From assembly GCA_963575745.1 (NCBI GenBank), contig CAUYUJ010014327.1, forward strand, positions 612,916 to 676,915: DNA of 64,000 nucleotides, read 5' to 3'. Each line of letters starts with the position of its first letter. The first letter of the stretch is position 1. The notes under the pieces were generated by a model that was not told the origin of the DNA, did no database searches, and saw nothing but the letters and a program-made list of their open reading frames with translations. Shown here piece after piece: positions 43,611-53,900 of this stretch. This DNA is from Prorocentrum cordatum (taxonomy: Eukaryota > Sar > Dinophyceae > Prorocentrales > Prorocentraceae). Made by a program: the position numbers and the translations under genes.

Positions 43611-44879
43611 TTTTTGTCCTGACAAAGACCAGCCGCACGCGTACTGGCCAGAGGTTTGAAAAACGCGCAATTGCGCCGTCCTCAGTGGCGGACCGAAAGG
43701 ACCGAGAACAGGCTGAGGAAGGCCACCGTGATGAAAGCCACCTCGAACAACGAACAGGCGAAGACGTCGGTCACGCCATCGAAGCCCGTGCGCTCGTGCC
43801 CGCATAAACGTGCCCCCCCGATCACTGGGAGCTGCCCCCCCGAAGAGCTCCTGCCGCCAGCAGCACCGTCGACGCCTCATGGACCCCGACACCCACCACA
43901 AGGCCAGCATGCTCGCCAGAGGGCCGCTCGACCAGACGATCAGGGCGCACATCAGCAGATGCACCACCTGCGCCGTGGGCTCCAGCATCGTCCCCGTCGT
44001 AGACGTCCTTGCCGCGAATGCCCGCCACCTCCGTCCCATGCGCACTGGGGCGGACCTCCGTCGAAGACTCCAGTACCAGCCGATCGTCCGACACACCGTG
44101 AGCCCCGAACGCCTGAGCCAGAAAACCAGGGTCCTCTGCAGGAGGATGCACCAGCGGAACAGGGAGTACAACAGCAGGCACTCCAGCAGCAATGCGGACA
44201 CCCAGATCCCCAGCAGGAAGATCTCCAAACATACCGCCACGAAACCCTTCACTGCCAGGGTGGCCCGACTCCATGAAGCCGTCCTCGCCCTCGAAGCCGA
44301 ACGCCGAGCTGAAGGCGACTGCCCCGCACGAGCACCGAAGCCCGTGCCGCCGTGCCGGGACAGAGCCGAAGGGCAGCCCCGCCTCCCAGCCCAGCCGCGG
44401 GACGGCGGCCGCCCAGGCGATGCCGCTGGCGGACGCCGAAGCGAAGCCTCCAGGCGGCACCCGCGCGGCGTGCCAAGCGGCGTTGCGGCGCCGCCTGGAG
44501 CTTCCAGGGACGCGGCGCCCGCTGGCCGCGCACTGGAGGGCAGGCCTAGACGCGAGCTCGCGGTCGCGCCATGAGCCAGGCTCGCCACCTGCGCCAGCGC
44601 GGCGGCCGATGGCCGCCACAACAGCAGCCTGCCGCCGCTTCCGAGCGGCACGGCGAGCCGCCGTCGGGCCCAGGGAGTCGATGTCAGCCTGCCGTTGCGA
44701 TGAAGGCCGCCACGCTGTCGGGCCGCCCGCCGCCGCCATCCCCGAGAGCCAAAAGCCCCACTCCCCCAAGTCCCTCACGCCCGCCAAGTTGCCCCGTGAA
44801 ACTGGGGTCTCGGGGTACGCCGGGGGACAAGGTCCAGGAGCAGGGGGCCAACGAAAAGCATGAGCCAAAATGGCTACGG
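43611..44879 (-). pseudogene. processed retrocopy of a trans-spliced mRNA
   Basis: Minus-strand orientation: relict DinoSL at 44880-44859, about 1.2 kb of body, AAAAA at 43615-43611, and a perfect 15-bp target-site duplication on both sides. This is the full structure of an L1-type retroposed mRNA. Two long minus-strand frames overlap: one with an ATG near 44742 (MAAAGGPTAWRPSSQRQADI ...), and one with strongly hydrophobic segments (VAVCLEIFLLGIWVSALLLE; MCALIVWSSGPLASMLALWW) suggesting a membrane protein. I could not decide the coding frame or identify the parent. The insertion sits inside the LINE fragment. Confidence 0.85.
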
Positions 44880-44880
44880 A
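44859..44880 (-). other. relict spliced leader, 21 of 22 bases
   Basis: On the minus strand: TCCGTAGCCATTTTGGCTCA then TG, one mismatch to the DinoSL (AAG to ATG). It forms the exact 5' end of the retrocopy, abutting the target-site duplication. Confidence 0.95.
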
Positions 44881-44894
44881 TATTTGAAACATAG
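44880..44894. repeat. target-site duplication, right copy
   Basis: ATATTTGAAACATAG, identical to 43596-43610. Confidence 0.95.
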
Positions 44895-45087
44895 AATGTG
44901 GACCGCCTGTGCGTAGTTAGGATGAATGGAAAAGGGGTGGGCACGCGAGACGTCGACGCTGTGGGCAAAACAGGTGGTCATGGATTTTCAAGGCGCGGCA
45001 GGCTGGTGCCCGCAGAGGCAGTCAGATATCGTAATGTCACCGAAGGGCATGTTGGGCTGGGAAGCGCGGGTTGGAACAAACCCTTGC

Positions 45088-45460
45088 GAGCGTACGGCGG
45101 ATAGCGCCCCCACCTCCAGCGCACCCTCTGTGCTGTCGAGAAACTGCCACGCCTGCGACGCTTTGCGAGCGTACGACGGACAGCGCCTCAACCTCCAGCG
45201 CAGCCCCTGTGGTGTCGAGAACCTGCCACGCCTGCCACGCTTTGCGAGCGTACGGCGGATGGCGCCCCCACCTTCAGCGCACCGCCTGCGATGTCGAGAA
45301 ACTGCCACACCTGCCACGATGTGCGAGCGTACGACGGATAGCGCCCCCCGCGCCCCCACCTCCAGTGCACCCCTTCTGGTATCAAGAAACTGCCACCTCC
45401 GGTGCACCCCCTCTGTTGTGGAGGAAGTGTCGCGCCTGCCACGCTTTGCGAGCCCGAATC
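45088..45460. repeat. 79-bp tandem repeat, 4-5 units
   Basis: Units start GAGCGTACGGCGGATAGCGC at 45088, 45167, 45246 and 45325 (exact 79-bp spacing) and carry CTGTCGAGAAACTGCCACGC. The fourth unit has an insertion and the fifth start is at 45449. Confidence 0.9.
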
Positions 45461-45529
45461 AGATAGGGAGACCACCCCCATTGCACCTCACTGTGGTGCT
45501 CATGTGTTGTGTGGTGTGCGTGTCATGTG

Positions 45530-45656
45530 TATGATGCGTGTGCGGCTGTACCTGGACGTGTCTCATGTGGGTGCCCAGTATGTGTCATGTGAATGATGCG
45601 TGTGCGGCTGTCTCTGGACGTGTGTCTCATGTGGGTGCCCACTCTGTGGCGCATAC
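45530..45656. repeat. about 62-bp direct duplication
   Basis: ATGCGTGTGCGGCTGT ... TCTCATGTGGGTGCCCA occurs twice in tandem. Confidence 0.85.
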
Positions 45657-46059
45657 GTGCCGAGGGGGTGGGTTGCGCGCGGGTGAGAGGAGGAAGGAAG
45701 AGGAGCAGGGGAGAAAGGGTGTGTGTGTGTGTGAGGCTCGCGGGTGCGAAGCGGCAGGGAAGAAAAGCATCACCCCACGAAACGTGTGGGGAAAAACCTA
45801 AATCCCACGAAACACGTGGGGAATGCATGCCTTGTTTGCCCAGCCGTCCTGCGGTGCTGCGTCCTCGTGCTGAAGAGACAGCGCCCCGCGTCTCGTTCCC
45901 TCCTCCTCCTGCCTCTTCCTCCCGCTCCCTCCTCCTTCCTCCCGCCCCTGCACCTCCCCCACGCAGGTTCCTGTTCCAGCACACCTGCTCCCCTCCGACT
46001 TCGGCACACACCCCACGCGCTTCGCGCCCCCATGGGGCAGAGAAGGGGGGCTTCCCCGA

Positions 46060-46378
46060 AGGCCCCATTTGGCAGGGCCCACCTTCTGTTCGATGCACTG
46101 CGGCACATCCCTCACACGTCGGGTGGCCCCCGAAGGAGCTCCATCGGAGGCCCCAGTGGCAGGATCCGCGCGCGGCTCCCCGCCCATCTCGGCACACTCC
46201 TCGCTTGCCTTGGCCCCCTCGGGAAGCTCCACCGAGGGCCCCGGTGGCAGGGTCCGCAGGCGGCGCCCCGCCTATTTCGGCACACGCATCACCCGTTTCG
46301 TAGCCCCACCGGGAACGCCACCGAAGACGATTTTCACAACTCCGCTACTCACGACTGCATGTAGTCCGGTTCTTCGCC
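46060..46378. repeat. tandem repeat related to 39980-40325
   Basis: Three units with GGAGCTCCATCGGAGGCCCC and CATCTCGGCACAC, ending in a tail with ACGATTTTCACAACTCC ... GACTGCATGTAG ... TTCTTCGCCGG that aligns with the tail at 40240-40300. Confidence 0.7.
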
Positions 46379-46429
46379 GGGTGTAGACATGTCTGTTCTT
46401 CAGCACAAGACCACCCTAGAGGTCTCCAA

Positions 46430-46725
46430 ATAGGACCCCCACATCGCCCGATCATACGTCAAGACGGCCTCTCGACAGCCCAAGAGGGCCCCAGCCAGTC
46501 CAGGACGGCCCCATTAGAGTCCCAGACTGGCCCAAGAGGGCCTCCGAGGGCACCCAAGACAGAATTGGAGTGCCGATCGACGGTCGAAGATGGACACAAG
46601 ACAGCCCCACCACGGCCCCAGTAGAGGTCCTTGACCGCAAAGAGGGCCCCAAGACTGCCCAAGGAGGCCCCACGGGACCCCCGATGCTGCCTCGCAGGAG
46701 GCCAAGCCAGCCCCAGGAAGACTCG
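46430..46725. repeat. GGCCCAAGA-type repeat block
   Basis: Member of the dispersed array family. Confidence 0.65.
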
Positions 46726-46889
46726 AGTGAGCTCCATGAGAGCTCCTCAAGTGGTGAAGACGAAAGGCGTCACATGCTACGGCCCCGTCCCCTTCCTCCT
46801 CGTCAATTTCCTCCGCTTCAGCGTCATCAGCATCATGATGTTCCTAATCGCGCTTGTCCCGATACTCATCTTCCACCTCCTTCTTCTGT

Positions 46890-46945
46890 TCCTCCTCCCC
46901 CCTCCTCCTCCTCCTCCTCCTCCTCCTCCTCCTCCTCCTCACCCC
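46890..46945. repeat. CTC pyrimidine repeat
   Basis: (CTCCTC)n. Confidence 0.85.
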
Positions 46946-47246
46946 CTCCTGGCCATCGTTCCCTTAATTATCCGATCCGCCCGAAGACGACCTCAAATGA
47001 TCTAATCCAAACTGAAGACGGCCGAGGTGTGACATGTGACGTCCAACTGACGGTTACTCAAACCATCAACGCACACTGTGCCTTTCACGCAACTCGACTC
47101 ACATGTTCTGCTGCCTCTCGAACAATCGCCTCCAAGAGTATTGGGCTGTAAGGGGGCCGGGCTTGCCGCAGGCAACTTGGTAACGACTTGGAGCTACAAG
47201 AGAAAACTGCGCGTCGGTCCATCCTTAGCGCGAACGGCGCGCGTGT

Positions 47247-47498
47247 ATGTCAGGAGCCCCAGAAGTGACAACGCCCAGCAAGCGAACGGCACGGTCCCCC
47301 AAACGGATGGAAAAAAATACCAATATCCAAAACGAACTCCAACACATGCTTGCACCAAATGGTGCTTTCATGCTCTCGAGATTCGAGCAAGACGACCCCG
47401 AGGTTCCTGGCGGTTCCAAGCGGTTTGCGGCCATAGAGTCCCACCCCCTGGGGTCAGAATCCCTGAGCGCGAACAATCATGATGCCTTAAAGCTATAA
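47247..47498 (+). CDS. small hypothetical ORF
   Basis: ATG frame of 83 codons with balanced composition: MSGAPEVTTPSKRTARSPKR, EKNTNIQNELQHMLAPNGAF, LSRFEQDDPEVPGGSKRFAA. Not recognised. It could be an exon on the opposite strand's intergenic flank or chance; the opposite frame is also open. Confidence 0.25.
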   Translation: MSGAPEVTTPSKRTARSPKRMEKNTNIQNELQHMLAPNGAFMLSRFEQDDPEVPGGSKRFAAIESHPLGSESLSANNHDALKL

Positions 47499-47833
47499 AG
47501 AAATCGCATAAACGACCGAGCGTCGAACCAGCTGGACTGGCACCCTGGCGATCGTCCCAAGACTCGCACGAAGCGCGTGAAATGAGCTGTGATACATCAA
47601 TCTGCCGATGCCGCTTCCGTTACCGTACAAGTCAACCCAAGTCAACCCATTCCCTGCTCAGACGCCTCTCCAGAAGTAGGAACCTTTTTTGGGCACGAAG
47701 GACGACAAGCACAAGCTCTATCACCGAGCGTTACACTCCTTCTACCCTCCTCCCTTCTCGTCCGTCCTAATCGCCATCCTCTGTGGCCTTGTACCCATCA
47801 CTCGACTGCGGCGCTGCCGAAATGGCGGCCCAC

Positions 47834-47941
47834 TTACAGCAGCGAGTAGTCGGCGCCGCTCAGCACAGCCTTGGCCTTTCCGAGCGCGTCGATCTCGCCA
47901 CTGCGCGCCTCCTTCCTTGCATCGAAGTCCGCCACCGTGCT
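47834..47941 (-). CDS. coiled-coil gene exon 6 (C-terminus)
   Basis: Acceptor TTCGTGCCTCAG opens STVADFDARKEARSGEIDAL then GKAKAVLSGADYSLL and TAA at 47836-47834. FDxRKEAR...AKAVLSGADYSLL is the expected C-terminal pattern after ECDWLxQY, so the exon is assigned across a 6.1-kb intron. The exact 5' boundary could be a few codons downstream. Confidence 0.7.
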   Translation of the reverse strand, partial: STVADFDARKEARSGEIDALGKAKAVLSGADYSLL

Positions 47942-50900
47942 CTGAGGCACGAAGTGGAATGTCCTCAGGTGAAGGCTGCACAGGAGGTAGGCGTGCTGGA
48001 CAAAGTGCGCTGGTGGCGCGTGGCCCTAAATTAATTCAGTAAGCCAAAAGTAATTTAAGTCTAAGTAAGCCAAAAGGTAATAAGCAAGCCTAAGTAAGCC
48101 AAAATGGAGCCCTCTGCGCTCGGCATTGTATTGCTCTCCGAGGGGCCCAGCCCCGAGTTCTGGTCGCTCATGGGGCTGCCCGCAGGCCCTTCGAGAAGCG
48201 TGTCGAGGCATTCTCCCTTGGGCTGGAGGACCCTGACGCGTGCACAGCGAGGGCCTCCAAGAGGCTCCCAGAACGGTCGAAGCGGGCCCCGAGACGGCCC
48301 AAGAGCGACAGAGAGGCCCGTAAGGCGCCCCAAGAGGGCTCCAGGAGGCCCCCAAATAGGGCCCAGGCAACACGATTAAATTCCTATAAGTTCTGTCAGA
48401 CTTTAACTTTCTCGCCATGTTGGGCTTCCGGCGTTCCAAGACGGCCCAAGATGCTCCCAAGATCGCTCCAAGACGGCCCCAGATGTCCCAAGAAGCCTTC
48501 AAGACGGCCCAAGAGGGCCCCCAAGACGACCCCAGAAGCCACCAAGACGGACAAGAAGGCCCCAAGAGGAAAACTCGAACTGACATTTCGAGTCCGCCGC
48601 CCCTAAGAAGCCCCCAAGAAGTCCAAGACAGCGCGCAAGAGGCCCCAAGACACCCCCAAACCGCCTCCAAGAGGCTTCCGTTATGGCTCCCAAGAGATCT
48701 CCACAGGCATCCAATAGCCGACTGACCTACATTCCAGGCGCGGTGGCGGGATGGGCCAAAGACCACTAGATCCGCCGCCCCCTGTCGATTCATCGCAGGG
48801 GTGCCTGGCGTGCTGGACCCTCTCGGTTTTGGTTTTGTTTCCAAAAAACTCCCCCCGGGGCTTCGGCCCGTCCCGCTGGCCATCCGGAAAACCCATCCGT
48901 CAATGCGTCTGTTGCGCCAAGATGGTCCAAGATGGCCTCCAAGACGGCCAAGATGGCCCAGGATGGCCTCCAAGATGCCTCCAAGACAGCTAAGATGGCT
49001 CCAAGATGCACTCAAGACGGCCCAAGATGGCCTCAAGATGGTCTACGACGGCCCAAGAGGCCAGCAAGAGGCCTCCAAGACGGCCCAAGAGCCCTCCAAG
49101 ACGTCCTCCTGGAAGGCCCGAAAGGACCAAAACCATTGATTGCCCTTAGGTTTTCTAAGGATTTTGACATTTGCGCCTTTCCGGTTTTCCGACGGCCCAA
49201 GAAGCCCCCAAGATCGCCCAAGAGGCCCCCAAGAAGGCCCCATGACGGCCCAAGTGGCCTCCAAGACGGCCCCAAGAGGGCCCAAGACGGCCCAAGAGAC
49301 CTCCAACACGCCCAAGATGACCTCCAAGACGCCCAAGATGGCCTCCAAGACGGCCCCGAAGCGCCCCAAGAGGGCACCATGTCGGCCCAGAAAGGCCCCC
49401 AAGATGGCCCCCGACGGACCAGGAACCCATCAAGATGGCCGAAGTTGGCTCGAAGCTGGCCCAAGACGGTCCAAGAGGCCCCCAAGAGGGCCTCCAGGAA
49501 GTCCAGAAGACGCCCAAATCATGGATGTTCCTACGATTTTTGACGGATTTTGACATTTGCTTCTTTTCGGCCTTCTGACGGCCCGAGACGGCCCAAGAGC
49601 CCCCCAAGATCGCCGAAAGATCGCCCAAGAGGCCTCCAAGATGGCCCCAGAATGGCCCAAGAGGGCCCCAAGACGGCCCCAAGAGGCCCCCAAGACTGCA
49701 CAGGAGGCCTTTAAGACGCCCAAGATGGCCTGCAAGACGGCCCTGGAGCATTCCAAGAGGGTCCCAAGTCGGCCCACAGAGGCCCCCCAAACGGCTTCCG
49801 ACGGCGTCAGACGGACCAGGAGCCCACCAAGGCGGCCGAACATGGCCCTAAGATGGTCCAAGACGGCCCAAGAGGCCTCCAAGAGGGCATCCAGGAAGGC
49901 CCGAACATACAAAAATCATGGATTTCCCATGGGTTTTTTGAAGGACTGTGGCATTTTCGTTTTTCCTGCCTTCCGACGGCCCGAGACGGCCCAAGTGCCC
50001 CCAAAGATCGCCCAAGAGGCCCAAGACACAGCCCCAAGAGGCCCCCAAGACGGCCCAAGAGGCCTCCAAGACGCTCAAGGTGGCCTCCAAGACGGCCCAA
50101 GAGCCCTCCAAGACGTCCTCCAAGAAGGCCCGAAAGGGTGAAAATGGCCTCCACACGGCCAAGATGACCTTCAAGATGCCCACGTGTTCCCCGAAGACTT
50201 TCCAAACCGATTCGGGGAACACATAGTCCGATAGCTTGGCAGGTCTGGCCTCAACGTTCGGCCACATAGGCGCTTCCAAAAAGGCAGGGGGCGGCGGTGA
50301 TTCGCCGTAGGCGTCTTCGATCCGCCGCCCCCTTTTGATGTATCAAAAGAGGTGCCTGGCGTGCCATATTATATGGTGTTTGGTGTTGGTTCTTTGTCCA
50401 GAAGAACTCCCTAGGGCTTCGGCCCGTCCCGCCGGGGTCCTGGGAGATTCCCGAAGATCCATCCGTCAATGCCTCGGTTGCCCCAAGTTGGCCCAAGATG
50501 GCCTCCAAGGGCCAAGATTGCCCAGGATGGCCTCCAAGATGCCTCCAAAACAGCCAAGATGGCCTCAAAGACGGCTAAGATGGCTCCAAGATGCACTCAA
50601 GACGGCCCAAAATGGCCTGAAGATGGTCTACGACGGCCCAAGAGGCTCGCAAGAGGCCTCCAAGACGGCCCGAGAGGCCTCCAAGAGGTCCTCCAGGAAG
50701 GCCCGACGAGGCCCAAATCATTGATTGTCCTTAGGTGTTTGAAGGGTTTGGGCATTTGCGCCCTTTCGGCTTTCCGACGGCCCAAGACGGCCCAAGAGGC
50801 TCCCACGATCGCCCCAAGATCGCCCAAGAGGCCCCCAAGAGGGCCCAAGTGGCCTCCAAGACGGCCCCAAGAGGGCCCAAGACGGCCCAAGAGACCTCCA

Positions 50901-53900
50901 ACACGCCCAAGATGGCCTCCCAGACGCCCAAGATGGCCTCCAAGATGGCCCCGAAGTGCCCCAAGAGGGCCCCAAGTCGGGCCAGAAAGGCCCCCAAGAC
51001 GGCCCCCGACGGCGTCAGACGTGCCAGGAATCCACCAAGATTGCCGAAGTTGGCTCGAAGCTGGCCCAAGACGGTCCAAGAGGCCCCCAAGAGGGCCTCC
51101 AGGAAGGCCAGAAGAGGCCAAAAACATTGATGTTCCGAATGTGTTTGACGGATTTTGGCATCTGCTTCTTTTCGGCCTTCCGACGGCCCAAGACGGCCCA
51201 AGTGCCCCCAAAGATCGCCCAAGGCCCCCAAGACGGCCCCCGACGGCGTCAGCCGTGCCAGGAATCCACCAAGATTGCCGAAGTTGGCTCGAAGCTGGCC
51301 CAAGACGGTCCAAGAGGCCCCCAAGAGGGCCTCCAGGAAGGCCAGAAGAGGCCAAAAACATTGATGTTCCGAATGTGTTTGACGGATTTTGGCATCTGCT
51401 TCTTTTCGGCCTTCCGACGGCCCAAGACGGCCCAAGTGCCCCCAAAGATCGCCCAAGAGGCCCACGACAGCCCCCAGAGGCCCCCAAGACGGCCCCTGGA
51501 AGCCTCCAAGACGGCCCTTTCCAAGAGGGCCCCAAGTCGGCCCATAGAGGCCCCCCAAACGGCTTCCAACGGCGTCAGACGGACCAGGAGCCCACCAAGG
51601 CGGCCGAACATGGCCCTAAGATGGCCCAAGACGGCCCAAGAGGCCTCCAAGAGGGCCTCCAGGAAGGCCCGAAAATTATGAAATCATGGATTTCCCATGG
51701 GTGTTTGAAGGATTGTGGCATTTTCTTTTTTCCTGCCTTCCGACGGCCCGAAACGGCCCAAGTGCCCCCAAAGATCGCCCTAGAGGCCCAAGACACAGCC
51801 CCAAGAGGCCCCCAAGACGGCCCAAGAGGTCTCCAAGACGCTCAAGGTGGCCTCCAAGACGGCCCAAGAGCCCTCCAAGACGTCCTCCAAGAAGGCCCGA
51901 AAGGATGAAAATGGCCTCCACACGGCCAAGATGACCTTCAAGATGCCCACGCGTTCCCCGAAGGCTTTCCAAACCGATTCGGGGAACACATGGTCCGATA
52001 GCTCGGCCATGTAGGCGCTTCCAAAAAGGCAGGGGGCGGCGGTGATTCGCCGTAGGCGGCTTCGATCCGCCGCCCCCTGTGGCTTGCTACAGGGGTGCAA
52101 GGCGTGCACGACGTTCGGTAGTTGTGGGGTCTTTTGTAAACATTCCACGGGCATTCGGACCAATCCGCCGGCCACCCGGAAGGTCGCACAAACCTCCGGA
52201 CCTGTTGGTTGTTCCGCCATCAGCACCTGCTCACACGGCCCCAAGATGGTCTCCAAGACGGCCAAGATGGTCCCCACGACGGCTACCATGGCCGCAAGAG
52301 AGCCCAAGATGGCCGCAAGATGTCTTCAAGACGGGCCGAGATGCTCCCAAGATGGCCTCAAGATCGCCCAAGAAGCCTCCAAGACGGCCCAAGAGGCCCC
52401 CAAGACGACCTCCAGGAAGCCTCGAAGAGGCCAACATCATGGATTGCCAATCGTTTTTTGCAGGATTCTGGGGTTTGCTCATTTCTGACTTTCCGACGGC
52501 CCAAGACGGCCCAAGAGCGCCAAAGAAACCTCCACGATGGCTCCCTGGTATCCCGAGAGGCCCCCAAAACAGCCTCAAGGGCTCCAAGACGTCCCAGGAG
52601 ACCTCCAAGACGCCCAAGATGGTCTCGAAGATGGCCCTGAAGCGCCCCAAGAGGGCCCCTAGCCCTAGTCGGCCTAAGGAGGTCCCCAAGACGGCTACCG
52701 ACGGCATCAAACGGGCCAGGAGCGCCCTCAGACGACCAAAGAACCCCCCAAGGAGCCTCCAAAGGCCCCCAAGACTCCAAGAGGCCCAAGGAAGGCCGAG
52801 GAAGCTGGGGCGGCGGCGGTTCGCCGCAGGCGTCTGAGATCCGCAGCCCCATGTTGGCTTGCAACAAGTCGGCGACTCCAAAGGTTGTGGTTTGCAAAGG
52901 GTGTGATTTGCAACAGGCACCCTGGGGCACCCTGAGGGGCGCGCGGGGACCTCAACAGAGTTCTCCCGCGCCCCGAGCAGGCCCGACGAGGACTGTGTCG
53001 TGCCCCCCAGGCCCCAACGGTGCCGATCGCAAACCACACCCCGGCGTAAGCAGACCCTTCGTAGTCGCCGAACAGGGGTGCCACGCGTGCCAGAACTGAG
53101 GCAACGTCTGGTCTTTACGAAGGCTCCCAATAGGGTATCGGTCGATCGCGCCAGTCCTGCGGAAAAGAATTTCCATCTGCTTTCCGCGCCATGAGAGCCC
53201 ATAAAAGTCCCAGGTCGTCGGCCTGCCTGCTCTAGACGCTCCCACGATGGCCTCCAAGACGGCCAAGATGGTCAACCAGACGGCTACGAGGGCCCCAAAG
53301 AGGCCACGACAACCCCAGGATGTCTCCAAGATGGGCCCAGATGCCCCCAAGACGGCCCAATATAGTCCCAAGATCGTCCAAGACAGCCTAAGAAGTCTCC
53401 AAGACGGCCTTAAAGGCCTGCGAGAGGATCTCCAGGACGAGGGCCCCAAGACGGCCAGGAGACCTCCAAGACGCCAAAGATGCTATCAAAAACGGCCCTG
53501 AAGCGCCCCAAGAGGGCTAAACGTCGACCCAGACCGGCCCCCAAGACGGCATCCGACGCGCCAGGAACGCCCTCGGACGGCCAAGGAGCCTCTCAAGAAG
53601 CCTCCAAAGGCCCCCAAGAGGCCCAAGGACGCCTCGACGAGGCCTCAACAGGAAGCTCCTGGGAGGCTCCAGGAGTGCCCCAAGAGAGCTCTTCCTCTTT
53701 CTCCTCCTTGTTCCTCCCCCTCATCCTCTCCTCCTTCCTCCCTCACTTGTTCCCCGAATGATTTCCACAACGGCTTGAGAGCCCAGAATGAGAATCGATA
53801 AATCGGATCGGCTTAGTGCGCCTCCAATAAGACATCGGAACCCAAATCGGAATCCGAAGTCGGATCGAATCGGAATCGAAAGCCATCGACGTCGGCTCGA

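Larger units (their letters stand above)
48240..53700. repeat. GGCCCAAGA-type arrays filling intron 5
   Basis: Imperfect units of about 9-27 bp (GGCCCAAGACGGCCCAAGAG, CCTCCAAGA) with a recurring 60-65 bp core: ATTG/ATGG, TGTTTGAAGGATTTTGGCAT, TTGCTTCTTTTCGGC, CTTCCGACGGCCC. Cores lie at about 49131, 49518, 49915, 50717, 51125, 51359, 51683 and 52437, so the higher-order unit is mostly near 390-410 bp. All long frames on both strands are shadows. Confidence 0.85.

Noticed and set aside
45088-45460. CRISPR-like array
   Set aside because: Units are whole tandem repeats without distinct spacers, and the genome is eukaryotic.
48041-48112. CCATTTTGGCTTACT as a possible relict spliced leader
   Set aside because: Only 11-12 bases match and the word is part of a local GTAAGCCAAAA direct repeat; no ORF follows.
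50286-50331. tRNA or tRNA-derived SINE because of GGCTTCGATCC-type text
   Set aside because: The B-box-like text is shifted by a base, no A box or full cloverleaf is present, and the region is better explained as hairpin B.
48240-53700. Long Gly/Leu/Trp-rich minus-strand and Pro/Lys/Gln-rich plus-strand ORFs
   Set aside because: They read the GGCCCAAGA repeat in every frame and shift frame freely; no conserved domain or start context.
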